A program made the position numbers and the translations under genes. Of a stretch of 64,000 nucleotides of DNA, positions 1 to 9,320 are shown piece by piece. The notes beneath the pieces were generated by a model. That model made no database searches and was not told the DNA's origin. It saw only the letters and a program-made list of their open reading frames with translations. Origin of the DNA: Prevotella sp. HJM029 (GTDB taxonomy: Bacteria; Bacteroidota; Bacteroidia; Bacteroidales; Bacteroidaceae); NCBI RefSeq assembly GCF_000599605.1, contig NZ_KK082679.1, positions 89,780 through 153,779 of the forward strand. The letters are read 5' to 3'. Positions within the stretch are counted from its first letter, which is position 1. Every line of letters starts with the position of its first letter.

Positions 1-422
1 TATCGCACTGCTTTTTCTAAGCTGTTGCAAAGATATGTTTTTTAGATGAGCATTGCAATAGTGATCATCTATATTTAACGTCTTTTATCAAAACATCGTA
101 CGCGATGATAATGAGCACGGCTTGTGGGTCTTCTCCTATTGTGTTTTCCTGCGTTTTATGCTTTCTTTGCAGATCATTTTTCGTGTATAGATGCCTTGTG
201 TTCTGATGGATTGCAAAGCCTGTTGTGCCGTCTGGTTATGACTGGGCTATGGCGTGGGCAAGCAATGTGAGCGACTTTAGTGGGTAAAGTGGATGGTTTT
301 TCGTACCGATGCCATAGTGATTACCACACAATCTGTGTGCTTTTGTGTGGGCATCTCGCTTTTTTTAATGGCTGCATTGGTGCAAAAACGGAGGGACATG
401 CGGCAGTTTGTCACTTTTTTTA
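1..422. other. Gene-free left edge
   Basis: No convincing gene is visible on either strand. An open frame runs from about position 280 into the PCMD gene, but it has no signal peptide at its start and lies upstream of a promoter-like element at 423-430. I treat it as untranslated or intergenic. Confidence 0.5.
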
Positions 423-430
423 TACCTTTG
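423..430 (+). promoter_or_regulatory. Bacteroidota -7 element (TACCTTTG)
   Basis: TACCTTTG matches the TAnnTTTG consensus and lies 38 bp upstream of the ATG at 469. The -33 box is not clear: a TTTG occurs only 12 bp upstream. The position supports the downstream start for the lipoprotein gene. Confidence 0.45.
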
Positions 431-468
431 TTGGCCTAAAAATCATATTTAAAGGTATTGTATCATCT

Positions 469-1626
469 ATGAATATCAATGCAAAGCTGGCCTGCATGGC
501 GGTGGCGTGCACGTTGTTGAGCTCCTGTTTTAAGGACGAAGCGCCCAATGCTGAGGCCGATATTGAAAAAGTAAGCATAGTGGTTGATTATCCTATGCAA
601 GTGTTCTATAATGTGACCGACGGGCTGGTTGAAGTACCTTCTGCACAAAACAATATTGTGGTGGAGACGCGACGGCAGAACACGGTGACACATTATGCAC
701 CCACATTTGTGCTCACTCCTGGTGCAACCATCACGCCTGCCAATGGTTCGGTGCACGATTTCAGTCAGGGACCTGTCACGTACACCGTGACTTCTGAGGA
801 TGGACAGAACCACCGCACCTATACTTTGCGCATACAAAACGTGGCGAGGATGGTGGGCGACACAGTGCGTTTCGATTTCGAACATGTGAAGAAAGAGACG
901 TTTGGTGAAGGTTTTCCCGATTACGACACGTGGCAAGAAGCGCAAAATGGCAGCTTGAATACGCTGTGGGCCAGTGGCAATGGCGGTTTTGCTTTGACGG
1001 CTTATGGGCAGTCTTCATCGGTTTATCCCACGCAGTCGGTCGAAGGTTATGACGGCAAAGGCGTGCAGCTCACAACGCGAAGTACGGGCATTTTGGGTGC
1101 CATGTTTGGCAGTCCTATCGCCGCTGGTAACCTATTTTATGGCACTTTCGATACGCAAAATGCTGCCATGGCACCACTGAAAGCCACACAGTTTGGCCAT
1201 CCTTTTGACCGCAAGCCGCTGCGTTTCACGGGTTATTACCAATATACGCCAGGCGAAACGGTGACCGACAAGCAAAATCATGAGCGCACCGATATCAAAG
1301 ATAGCGCCGCCATTTATGCCGTGCTCTATCGCAATCATGATGCAGCCGGGCATGAAGTGGTGATTGATGGTACGAATATTAACACATCATCGGCCATCGT
1401 CGCGCGTGCTGATTTGGGCTATGTGGCACCGCAAGCGACGTGGACGGCATTTGAAGTGGCGTTCACTTATACGCGTGAGATTGATCTCGATGTGCTCGAG
1501 AACAAGGGCTATAGCTTGGCTTTGGTGTTCTCATCGAGCAAGCGGGGAGCCGATTTTATTGGCGCTGTAGGGTCGACTTTGAAGATTGACCATGTGCGTG
1601 TGATTTGTGAAAGGGAACAACAATGA
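469..1626 (+). CDS. PCMD domain-containing outer-surface lipoprotein
   Basis: A predicted lipoprotein of 385 residues. The ATG at 469 gives a signal peptide ending in the lipobox LLSSC (Cys20), whereas the same frame opened at 280 would bury it, so the later start is preferred. Residues about 25-125 look like an Ig-like surface domain, and the rest fits the PCMD (putative carbohydrate metabolism) beta-sandwich of Bacteroidota, starting near RFDFEHVKKETFGEGFPDY. Its 3' end overlaps the next gene by 4 bp, so the two are probably translated together. PCMD/PorT pairs recur in the phylum. The ligand is unknown. Confidence 0.75.
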   Translation: MNINAKLACMAVACTLLSSCFKDEAPNAEADIEKVSIVVDYPMQVFYNVTDGLVEVPSAQNNIVVETRRQNTVTHYAPTFVLTPGATITPANGSVHDFSQGPVTYTVTSEDGQNHRTYTLRIQNVARMVGDTVRFDFEHVKKETFGEGFPDYDTWQEAQNGSLNTLWASGNGGFALTAYGQSSSVYPTQSVEGYDGKGVQLTTRSTGILGAMFGSPIAAGNLFYGTFDTQNAAMAPLKATQFGHPFDRKPLRFTGYYQYTPGETVTDKQNHERTDIKDSAAIYAVLYRNHDAAGHEVVIDGTNINTSSAIVARADLGYVAPQATWTAFEVAFTYTREIDLDVLENKGYSLALVFSSSKRGADFIGAVGSTLKIDHVRVICEREQQ

Positions 1627-2378
1627 AGATAAAAAGAATTTTTCTCGCGCTGTTTATCGCTTGTTTTGCGGGGGCGAGCTGTGCACAGTCAGCATGGATG
1701 GATAGTCTACAGTACAGCGCTCGTGCTGGTTTTTCTATTGGAGGTACGTCACCTGTGGGGCTTCCAGCCAGCATTCGCAAGCTCAATCGCTATCGGCTGA
1801 CGCCGAGTTTCCAATTGGGTTTGGATGCCGAACGGCGCATGACACCGTTTTGGGGTGTGCTGTTGGGGCTACGATTGGAGAACAAAGGTATGGATGTGGA
1901 TGCGCAAGTGAAGAACTATCACATGGCGATGGATCGTGGCGGACAGCATCTTGAGGGACAATTCACGGGCGATGTGCGCACGAAAGTGAACGAATGGATG
2001 TTCACCATCCCATTGCTGGCCACGGCACATGTGGGCAAAACACTGCGCTTAAAGGCTGGCCCTTATTTCTCATACGTGCTCTCTCGCCATTTTGATGGCT
2101 ATGCTCATGACGGCTATCTGCGCGTGGGTTCGCCCACAGGTCCGCGCATTAACATCGGAAAGGATGCCGGACAGCGTGGCGATTTCGACTTCTCTGACAG
2201 CATGCGACGCACGCAATGGGGTGTGATGGCGGGTGCCGACTGGTGGTTTTCCAACCGTTTGGGTGGCTATCTCGACCTCAACTGGGGCTTAACAGGCGTG
2301 CACCATCGCAGCTTTAAAACCATCGAACAAACCCTTTATCCCATCTTTGGCACAGTGGGTGTGGCCTATCAGCTGTAA
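1623..2378 (+). CDS. PorT-family outer-membrane beta-barrel protein
   Basis: 251 residues with a cleavable signal peptide (MKIKRIFLALFIACFAGASC, then AQS). The rest alternates polar and hydrophobic residues and ends in an aromatic/hydrophobic strand (GTVGVAYQL), as in eight-stranded outer-membrane barrels of the PorT/OMP_b-brl_2 family. The start overlaps the stop of the upstream PCMD lipoprotein gene (ATGA), indicating translational coupling. A hairpin terminator follows at 2456-2485. The family resemblance does not establish a role in type IX secretion; many PorT-like barrels have no known function. Confidence 0.7.
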   Translation: MKIKRIFLALFIACFAGASCAQSAWMDSLQYSARAGFSIGGTSPVGLPASIRKLNRYRLTPSFQLGLDAERRMTPFWGVLLGLRLENKGMDVDAQVKNYHMAMDRGGQHLEGQFTGDVRTKVNEWMFTIPLLATAHVGKTLRLKAGPYFSYVLSRHFDGYAHDGYLRVGSPTGPRINIGKDAGQRGDFDFSDSMRRTQWGVMAGADWWFSNRLGGYLDLNWGLTGVHHRSFKTIEQTLYPIFGTVGVAYQL

Positions 2379-2455
2379 GATGGGCATAGGAATGTGCTTG
2401 TAAAGCAATGTGCTGACACGCGCTATGGCAGGATGATGTGTGGCAAAGGCATATA

Positions 2456-2485
2456 AAAAAGGTGCACTTCTTGGTGCACCTTTTT
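2456..2485. terminator. Bidirectional intrinsic terminator
   Basis: A 12-bp perfect stem (A5-GGTGCAC / GTGCACC-T5) with a 6-nt loop TTCTTG. Flanking A and T runs let it act in both directions, between the convergent PorT-like gene and manA. Confidence 0.85.
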
Positions 2486-2550
2486 ATAATAGGGTAGTAG
2501 GATTTTCTTTCAACCGCTTGCTACCGATGGCGATAATGGGTTAAGGAGAT

Positions 2551-3552
2551 TTACTTCTCCAATTGTTTGCTGTCGATATAGGCATCGATAACCTTGGTTT
2601 TCTCTTCCAAAGGAATGATGTCATAGTCGGCAATGGCGGCAGGAATGAGGCAGGAATAGCCTTCGCGGAGAGTGATTTCGTCGCCCGTTTCGCGTATTTT
2701 TATTTTACAATCGCCTTCAATACAGAGTGAAATGATGAAGCTGTCATATTTCAAAAGGTTGCGATGGAAGGGCGTTTCGGTGTCGACTACGCGCACATTG
2801 AAATAGCGGGTGGCGAGCACTTCCTTGGCCTTGAGCGCCTCATGGCTGTAGGTGGTGCGATAGTTGTCATAGACATTGTAGTCTAAAGCCTCGGCAGCTA
2901 AGTCGGTATGCAGCTCGCGTGGCTTGCCATCCATGCCCAAACGGCCGTAGTCATAGATGCGAAACGTGAGGTCGCTGCTTTGCTGTATCTCGGCCAACAC
3001 GATGCCTTCGCCGATGGCATGCACACGTCCGGCAGGGATATAGAACACGTCTCCGGGGTGAACACGGTGCTTAGCGAGCACGGTTGTGATGTCACCTTCG
3101 GCAATGAGGCGACGATATTCTTGCGCATTGATGGGCGTTTTGAAGCCCGCATAGAGATAGGCTCCGGGCTCAGCTGATATGACATACCACATTTCGCTTT
3201 TGCCTTTTTTGTGGAATAGGCGTGCGGCCATCTCGTCGTTGGGATGCACTTGGATGCTGAGGTTGCGCTTGGCGTCAATAAATTTCACAAGCAAGGGCAA
3301 CTGGTTGTCGTAAGCTTTGGCCACGCCTTTGCCCAACACTGCGGCAGGTTGTTGCGCGATGTAGGTGGCCAGATCCATGCCTTTGGCCTCGCCATTGGCA
3401 ATGACTGACACCGATTGGGGCACACAACTCACCTCCCAAGACTCGCCTACGGGCTGCTCATGGGCAGGTAATTGTTTCCACTTCGTTAGTTTCTTTCCGC
3501 CCCAAACCACTTCATGGAGGTTGGGTTCGAATAATAAAGGATAGAGTTTCAT
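2551..3552 (-). CDS. manA: Mannose-6-phosphate isomerase, class I
   Basis: Interconverts fructose-6-phosphate and mannose-6-phosphate in the cytosol. The cupin-type metal site is visible: QVHP (101-104), Glu120 in KSEMW, and His178 in GRVHAIGEG. The 333-residue length fits the short type I enzymes of Bacteroidota. It is the last gene of the polysaccharide locus, 35 bp after the GDP-fucose synthase gene. Mannose-6-phosphate feeds GDP-mannose and GDP-fucose, and would also be the substrate of a KDN-9-phosphate synthase, which matters for the NeuB-type gene in the same locus. Assignment is firm; the link to KDN is inference. Confidence 0.93.
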   Translation of the reverse strand: MKLYPLLFEPNLHEVVWGGKKLTKWKQLPAHEQPVGESWEVSCVPQSVSVIANGEAKGMDLATYIAQQPAAVLGKGVAKAYDNQLPLLVKFIDAKRNLSIQVHPNDEMAARLFHKKGKSEMWYVISAEPGAYLYAGFKTPINAQEYRRLIAEGDITTVLAKHRVHPGDVFYIPAGRVHAIGEGIVLAEIQQSSDLTFRIYDYGRLGMDGKPRELHTDLAAEALDYNVYDNYRTTYSHEALKAKEVLATRYFNVRVVDTETPFHRNLLKYDSFIISLCIEGDCKIKIRETGDEITLREGYSCLIPAAIADYDIIPLEEKTKVIDAYIDSKQLEK

Positions 3553-3587
3553 ACGATATGATGCTATTTGTTAATTCTTTTCATCGG

Positions 3588-4805
3588 TTAAAACGGTTGT
3601 TCCAAACTGCGTTTATACCATTGATAGAGGCGCGAGATGCCCTCGTCGATGTCCACTTTGTGGTGCCATCCTAAGCGATGTAGCTTCTCCACGTCGATGA
3701 GTTTGCGGGGTGTTCCGTTGGGTTTCGAGGCATCCCAAACGATGGTTCCAGTGAAATCGACCGCCTTTGCCACCTTCGTTGCGAGGTCTTTAATCGTGAG
3801 TTCCTTGCCCGATCCGACGTTGATGTGGCAGTTTCTAATCTCACCTAAGGCGGGAATTGCGCCGCCACGACCTTCGGAATTGTTGCGGTCTACGGCACCA
3901 TCGACCTTTGAACCATAGAACACCGATGAGTATTTCTCGATGCCGATGATGTCTTTGAAGTCGACATGCAGCAGCACATGTACGCTGGCATCGGCCATAT
4001 CTTCGCTCCAAAGGAACTCTCTAAGCGGACTTCCATCGCCCCAAAGCGTCACTTTGTTGTCTTCAATGCCATAGAAAGCCAATGCTTTCAAGATGCGTTC
4101 CTGCGGGTTGTTGCCATCCACATTGCCCTCACCAATGATGCTTCTCAGCGCATCTGTGGGGTTAATGGGGCGCTTGTTCATGTCGGTTTTGATGGCCTCC
4201 CAATCGCCATTGTGAATGAGTTTGGCCAAATAAATCTTGCGCATCATGGCCGGCATCACGTGACTATTCTCCAAATGGAAGTTGTCATTGGGACCATAAA
4301 GATTGGTGGGCATCACGGCAATATAGTTGGTTCCGTATTGCAAATTGTAGCTCTCGCACATCTTTAGTCCCGCGATTTTCGCGATGGCATATTCCTCATT
4401 GGTGTATTCTAACGGCGAGGTGAGCAGCGCATCTTCCTTCATTGGCTGTGGCGCTGCTTTGGGATAGATGCACGTTGAGCCCAAGAATAGCAGTTTTTTC
4501 ACGCCATGGAGATAGGCATTCTCGATCACATTGCATTGCATTTTCATGTTTTGCATGATGAAATCAGCGCGATAAATGCTGTTGGCCATGATGCCTCCGA
4601 CGAATGCTGCGGCCAAAACAACGGCATCAGGTCGCTCACTATCGAAGAAGTTCCGCACCGCTATCTGGTCGGTTAAATCCAACTCTCGGTGACTTCTCCC
4701 CACCAAATTGCGATAACCCCGTTGCTCTAAATTGCGCCAAATGGCCGAACCCACGAGCCCTTTGTGCCCCGCAATGTATATTTTACTGTCTTTGTTGAGT
4801 GTCAT
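3588..4805 (-). CDS. fcl: GDP-L-fucose synthase
   Basis: Short-chain dehydrogenase/reductase that epimerises and reduces GDP-4-keto-6-deoxymannose to GDP-L-fucose with NADPH. The Rossmann motif GHKGLVG (13-19), Ser110 in GSTCIYP and the catalytic pair Tyr139/Lys143 (YAIAK) are present. At 405 residues it is longer than the E. coli enzyme (about 320) owing to insertions in the middle, as seen in other Bacteroidota. GDP-mannose 4,6-dehydratase, which makes its substrate, is not in this window and must be encoded elsewhere if the pathway is active. It lies in the glycosyltransferase run, so fucose is a likely component of the polysaccharide. Confidence 0.92.
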   Translation of the reverse strand: MTLNKDSKIYIAGHKGLVGSAIWRNLEQRGYRNLVGRSHRELDLTDQIAVRNFFDSERPDAVVLAAAFVGGIMANSIYRADFIMQNMKMQCNVIENAYLHGVKKLLFLGSTCIYPKAAPQPMKEDALLTSPLEYTNEEYAIAKIAGLKMCESYNLQYGTNYIAVMPTNLYGPNDNFHLENSHVMPAMMRKIYLAKLIHNGDWEAIKTDMNKRPINPTDALRSIIGEGNVDGNNPQERILKALAFYGIEDNKVTLWGDGSPLREFLWSEDMADASVHVLLHVDFKDIIGIEKYSSVFYGSKVDGAVDRNNSEGRGGAIPALGEIRNCHINVGSGKELTIKDLATKVAKAVDFTGTIVWDASKPNGTPRKLIDVEKLHRLGWHHKVDIDEGISRLYQWYKRSLEQPF

Positions 4806-4831
4806 AATGATGCTGTTATTTATAAAATGAT

Positions 4832-5641
4832 TTATTGTTTATTGATTTCTTTCATAACCATTTGGTTCCATTTTGTGCGTTCTTTGTCCACCAACCACCC
4901 CCATTTATTGAAGTAACGGATGGCACTTTGGATATGAATTTTGAGCAGTCTGCGATTCTTATACGATGCCCTTTGGTGATTGTGCACAATGGTTATCGCT
5001 GGCCAAAAGAGTGTTTTGGCCTTTCGATGCACCCTCCTGGTGAGGTCAATATCTTCCATATACATGAAAAAGCGTTCGTCAAAGCCACCCACTTCTTGCA
5101 ATATGGAGTTGCGAAAAAACATGAAACAGCCCATGTGAAACGGCACATTGAGCGGTTTGTCATGCTTCCAATCTCTTAAAAGGAATTGGTTATTCTGCTT
5201 TTGAAACCATGTTTTAGGCAGGAATCGCCGTAAGATTTGTATTGCAGGTGTGGGTAACAACCGCACAACATGTTGCAATTGTCCATCGGGATAAATGGTG
5301 TTGGGAATCAATTGTCCCACATCGAGATGCTCATTCATATAGCTTTCGATGGCGTTAATGCTATCGGGCGTAAAATAAACATCACTGTTGAGCACCAAAT
5401 GATAGGTGGCATGGCGTGCAATGGACTTTGCAATGGCGATGTTATGTGCGGCACCATAACCGATGTTGTCTTGCGGGACATATTCAACTTTGGGCTGCGT
5501 TGCGCAGAATGTTCGAATATAATCTTCCTGCGAATTGTCAATGATGAAGATGCATTCAATGTGCGAAGATGTGAGCGATTGCAAGCATTTTTGAAGCTCT
5601 TCTATTGCGGTGTGGAAGGTAACGATAGATACTGTTATCAT
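4832..5641 (-). CDS. Glycosyltransferase family 2 (rhamnosyltransferase-like)
   Basis: 269 residues with a GT-A fold start (MITVSIVTFHTAIEELQKC), a nucleotide/metal-binding LNSDVYF segment and the acceptor-side motif FFMYMEDIDLTRRV typical of WbbL-like transferases. It would move a sugar from an activated donor to the growing lipid-linked repeat unit at the inner face of the cytoplasmic membrane. There is no membrane helix. It sits 13 bp after the upstream family-4 transferase gene in the same operon. The donor and acceptor cannot be read from sequence. Confidence 0.82.
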   Translation of the reverse strand: MITVSIVTFHTAIEELQKCLQSLTSSHIECIFIIDNSQEDYIRTFCATQPKVEYVPQDNIGYGAAHNIAIAKSIARHATYHLVLNSDVYFTPDSINAIESYMNEHLDVGQLIPNTIYPDGQLQHVVRLLPTPAIQILRRFLPKTWFQKQNNQFLLRDWKHDKPLNVPFHMGCFMFFRNSILQEVGGFDERFFMYMEDIDLTRRVHRKAKTLFWPAITIVHNHQRASYKNRRLLKIHIQSAIRYFNKWGWLVDKERTKWNQMVMKEINKQ

Positions 5642-5654
5642 AAGGAACAGGTGT

Positions 5655-6866
5655 TTATAGCGTGTTGAAGATGCGTTCTACGTTTGAAAGGTAGGTTGCC
5701 ATCGAGAAATCGGGCAACTGTTGTGTTGCCATTCGTGCGGCCCATGTGGCTATTTCGGTTTGATTGAATTGTTCAACGGCTGCCTTTAAGCCATCATAAT
5801 CGCCCATTTTATAGGTCAATCCATTGCCATGTGGCTGAATTAATTCAGTTGCACCACAACCTAAAGGCACAATGCACGGCACCCCAATCGACAGCATTTC
5901 GGCCACGCTCAGCCCAAAAGTCTCGTTCACTTTTGACGGAAAGATGAGGCATTTGGCTTGTTTTAAATAGGTCATCTTGTCTTTTCCATTCACCCAACCC
6001 GCAAAGGTGATGTTAGGATATTGGTGTTTTAAGTCCTCAAGCAAATAGCCATCGCCCAAGACAATACCCTTTAATTGCAGTTCGGTCACCACTTTACAAA
6101 AGTCATGGATGCCCTTTTCTTCAGACAATCGCCCAACATACAGGAAAGCATCGTTGTGCGTTATATCAATCTTTTCATTTGTGATAATCTCTATAGGGTT
6201 ATAGAGCACGCCGCTTTTCGTGGCAAACTGCGTTACATAGGGGCGCAATTTTTCTTTGCATAACTTCGAAACAGCGTAGGCATGGATATATTTTTTCGCA
6301 CGATGTAGGCAATGGTTTAACACGCTTTGGCGCACACATCGATAGAGCTTATAGGCGTAATTGCGCGAATCACAATGGGTTAACACGCAGCGAGTGGACA
6401 TGGCTTTGCAGGTGCAACATGCATTCTTTTGGTAGTTAAAGAACCCACCATTGGGGCAAGCCGTGAAGTAATCGTGCAAGGTCAGAATGGTTTTGAACTG
6501 CCGTTTTCTAAAGGTTGAGAAGATAGCTGCCGACAAAGTCTTTACATAACCATGCACCATCACCACGGTGTCTTGTGGACTATATTGCGCTAAACATTTG
6601 AGACTCTCGCGATAGGCCTTGCTGTTCCAAATGTTTCTACATGCAGAAGCCATTTTATTTTTATCGGAAAGGGCATCGGCTTGATTGAGGAAAACCACCT
6701 CAATGCCGTGTGCTTCGAGCTTCGAGTCAATGGGACCTGTGGCGCAAAAGAACACCACATGATAGCCTTTCTGCGCCAACGCAAGAGCGCTATCGAATGC
6801 GATTTTGCCCGCACCCCCATAAATATGTCCATAATCATTATAGACAATGATATTTTTTACTTGCAT
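5655..6866 (-). CDS. Glycosyltransferase family 4 (GT-B)
   Basis: 403 residues. The N-terminal domain opens with a GT-B glycine-rich loop (YGGAGKIAFD). The C-terminal Rossmann domain carries FLYVGRLSEEKGI and the ExxxxxxxE motif in NETFGLSVAEML, typical of retaining family-4 transferases. Between the domains is an unusual cysteine-rich stretch (residues about 150-190, containing CCTCKAM), which may bind metal or be structural. It belongs to the polysaccharide locus and lies 12 bp after the family-2 gene upstream. Sugar specificity is unknown. Confidence 0.85.
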   Translation of the reverse strand: MQVKNIIVYNDYGHIYGGAGKIAFDSALALAQKGYHVVFFCATGPIDSKLEAHGIEVVFLNQADALSDKNKMASACRNIWNSKAYRESLKCLAQYSPQDTVVMVHGYVKTLSAAIFSTFRKRQFKTILTLHDYFTACPNGGFFNYQKNACCTCKAMSTRCVLTHCDSRNYAYKLYRCVRQSVLNHCLHRAKKYIHAYAVSKLCKEKLRPYVTQFATKSGVLYNPIEIITNEKIDITHNDAFLYVGRLSEEKGIHDFCKVVTELQLKGIVLGDGYLLEDLKHQYPNITFAGWVNGKDKMTYLKQAKCLIFPSKVNETFGLSVAEMLSIGVPCIVPLGCGATELIQPHGNGLTYKMGDYDGLKAAVEQFNQTEIATWAARMATQQLPDFSMATYLSNVERIFNTL

Positions 6867-6878
6867 GATGGCGTAACG

Positions 6879-7613
6879 TTAGTGCATCAATCGGTTGCGG
6901 GTAATCGCTCCTATGCCTTTACAAAAATAGAAAAGGTTGAGCGGAAGTGACAGGGAATGGTGTAGCTTGCGCACTTGAAAGGCCTGCCAAACGGCTTGAT
7001 AAGTGGTGCTTGCGCCGCCATCTTGCATGCAAAGGACGGTCTCATTGACAAACAAACTCTTGAGCTTCTTTCGTAAAAGAAATTCATAATCGGCGCAGAT
7101 GGAGTAGTGTAAGCTAAACAATCCCACCTCGTGAAAGAGCTTTTTGTTGTGAAGTGATGCTCCATGGGCTATCAGCATTTGTTTGCGAAAATCGTCCCAT
7201 TGATAGGGTTCTCCAATGGTTTTGAGCACTTTCCCCGACGCATCTACCAATAGTTCCTTGGCGCAAATGAGGTCGTAAGCTGCACAATCTTGTTGTTGAA
7301 GCAAGTTAAGATAGTCTGATAACGCGTTGCCTACGAGATAATCATCGGCGCCAATAAACATCACCCAATCGCCTTTGGCGTGGGTAATGCCCTTGTTCCA
7401 GGCATCATAAATACCTTTGTCGGGCTCGGAGCTGCTATAATCGATGGTGTCTTGATAGGCGTTGATGATGTCGAGGGTATTATCTTTCGACCCGCCATCT
7501 ATCACAAGGAGCTCAATCTCGTTGGTCTTTTCTTCGCGAATGCTTTGCAAACAGCGTGCAAGCGTTTTGCCTGCGTTGTAAGTTGCAATGATAATTGAAA
7601 TCTTAGGGCTCAT
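6879..7613 (-). CDS. Glycosyltransferase family 2
   Basis: 244 residues. N-terminal GT-A motif PKISIIIATYNAGKTLARCL, then GGSKDNT and the metal-binding FIGADDYL. The C-terminal third contains two short hydrophobic patches but no clear membrane helix. The start codon overlaps the stop of the polymerase-like gene by 4 bp (ATGA), so the two are translated together. WcaA/PGL-type enzymes of this length are common in capsule and O-antigen loci. The donor sugar is not assignable. Confidence 0.85.
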   Translation of the reverse strand: MSPKISIIIATYNAGKTLARCLQSIREEKTNEIELLVIDGGSKDNTLDIINAYQDTIDYSSSEPDKGIYDAWNKGITHAKGDWVMFIGADDYLVGNALSDYLNLLQQQDCAAYDLICAKELLVDASGKVLKTIGEPYQWDDFRKQMLIAHGASLHNKKLFHEVGLFSLHYSICADYEFLLRKKLKSLFVNETVLCMQDGGASTTYQAVWQAFQVRKLHHSLSLPLNLFYFCKGIGAITRNRLMH

Positions 7614-8842
7614 TTCTTTTCGTTTCTTAGTCGTAATCGTTGTGTTATTTTGGCTTCTTTATAGGAGAAATAATAAAGCATATTGTAAAAAATCATCCCA
7701 TAAACAAAGTAGTTCCCTCCACGGATAAAGGTGCCCAACAGATAGAAGAGCACGCAGGTGTTAATCATAGATTGCTTGCTCCTGCATTTGAATAGGAACA
7801 CGATATACACGAGGAGTCCGAGAATTCCCGTCTCCGATAGCAAGCGATTGAACAGCGAATAGCCATCCTCATCGTTGAGTCCATAGAGTGGTCTGTTGGA
7901 TTGATACACCGCATGGTAGTTGAGTTTGTGCGTACCTAAGCCTGTTCCAGTCCATCGCAGCGGTGCATGTGTGGCCACATAGGTATTGGCTAAGAGGGCA
8001 TACGACGAGTTATTCAAACTCTCTATGACATAAATGTTGTTCAAACTCGACAAGGCTGTGGCTGTTTGTTGAAACCTAAGCATGATGCCACTAAATCCTT
8101 TTTCAGAATCGCTTTGCTTTGTTGTTGAAACAAAGAAGATGACGATTCCTATGGCACAAGCACCAATCATCTTGAACAAAATGCCTTTGTTCACCCGTCG
8201 GTAGAACCATTTGAACAGGCAAATGGCAGCTGTAATGAATGCAATGGTCGATAAGGAGCATGCTAAACTCGTGAAGATGAGCACCAATTGCCACCGTTTG
8301 AAAAGATGGAATTTATCTTTATAGAGGATGATATAGGCGATAAACGGGCTTAGAATGGTGCCATAATAACCGCCTTCGGCTAAGGTGCTATGCACACGAA
8401 TGATGTGTGATGCCACCTCGGTATTGGTTTTTGCCCACAAAGTGAACGAGAAAATGTCGATATGTGTGGCAGCATAGGCACAAAGTTCGATGAAACCGAG
8501 CAGACCAACCACCTTGGCTACCTTCAAATAGACGATGAATAGCCCCTCGATATGGGCCTTTTGCTGTGACAAAAGACTATAGTAAATCAGGATGTAGAGG
8601 GTGAGTAGCCCATATTGTTGCAAGCCCTTGCTCATGGGATAGCCCAAGATGGTGGTTGCCACCACGACAGAATAGGCAAAGAACAGCGTTAAATAAACCA
8701 GCACATGGGGCGCTCTCACCAGCGAATGGCGAATGAGATAAAGCAGCGTTAGCAGCAAAACGCCAAGTTCTATGGAGCTATAGCAGAAGGTGCTAAAAAC
8801 CACAATATAGAGCCAGTTGGCTTTGATTTTACGTAATAACAT
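7610..8842 (-). CDS. Wzy-like O-antigen/capsule polymerase
   Basis: 410 residues made mostly of about ten to twelve hydrophobic segments, with one large soluble loop between the later helices (residues about 250-330, including TGTGLGTHKLNYHA). This is the layout of Wzy polymerases, which join lipid-linked repeat units in the periplasm. Sequence identity in this family is very low, so the call rests on topology and on its place in a locus that also has a Wzx flippase and several transferases. The next gene overlaps it by 4 bp. A repeat-filled gap of about 480 bp separates it from the gene upstream. Confidence 0.7.
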   Translation of the reverse strand: MLLRKIKANWLYIVVFSTFCYSSIELGVLLLTLLYLIRHSLVRAPHVLVYLTLFFAYSVVVATTILGYPMSKGLQQYGLLTLYILIYYSLLSQQKAHIEGLFIVYLKVAKVVGLLGFIELCAYAATHIDIFSFTLWAKTNTEVASHIIRVHSTLAEGGYYGTILSPFIAYIILYKDKFHLFKRWQLVLIFTSLACSLSTIAFITAAICLFKWFYRRVNKGILFKMIGACAIGIVIFFVSTTKQSDSEKGFSGIMLRFQQTATALSSLNNIYVIESLNNSSYALLANTYVATHAPLRWTGTGLGTHKLNYHAVYQSNRPLYGLNDEDGYSLFNRLLSETGILGLLVYIVFLFKCRSKQSMINTCVLFYLLGTFIRGGNYFVYGMIFYNMLYYFSYKEAKITQRLRLRNEKK

Positions 8843-9055
8843 CGTTGGTCTCGCTGTCTTCTTATGCGTTAGTTGTTGAGACTATGCCTTTAAAGACTTG
8901 CATGACCTTGTGTCTCAGTTGGAAAAAGCGTATGAATTGATACATAAAAGCTATTCTATTTGCAGGCAATTTGCACGATAAAGCGTGATAATTACGTATG
9001 AATTACTTCACCCTGCGGTGTGGCCTTTGCGGCATGATGTTCTGCTTGGGTTCAC

Positions 9056-9270
9056 AACTTTGTCACTTTTTCTCCGTTAGTGACTAAGATAAGTGATAAA
9101 GTTAGTTCCATCAAGCCCTTTATTTCTGCTACTTTTGCTCCTAACTTTGTCACTTTTTCTCTATCAGTGACTAAGAAAAGTGACTAAGTTAATTCTGCTA
9201 ACAACCTTGTTTTCAGCGCTTTTGAATAACTTAGTCACTCGAGTGACTAAGTTAAAGTGACTAAGTTAAA
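9056..9270. repeat. Cluster of palindromic AAGTGACTAAGTT repeats
   Basis: Two similar units of about 50 bp (from 9056 and from 9143) each fold on themselves: an arm AACTTTGTCACTTTTTCT pairs imperfectly with AG(A)AAGTGA(C/T)(T/A)AAGTT. A third unit is a perfect 28-bp palindrome at 9227-9254 (each half TAACTTAGTCACTC) followed by another AAGTGACTAAGTTA copy. The rest of the 478-bp gap between the acyltransferase and polymerase genes shows nothing else. It may be a REP-like element family, a recombination scar in the locus, or a transcription pause site. Confidence 0.8.
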
Positions 9271-9320
9271 ATCGAATGTATGTGCAAGAACGATTGTTAT
9301 GCGATGAATCGTGTAATCTT

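Noticed and set aside
280-468. N-terminal extension of the PCMD lipoprotein
   Set aside because: It precedes the promoter-like element and would bury the lipobox; the ATG at 469 is better.
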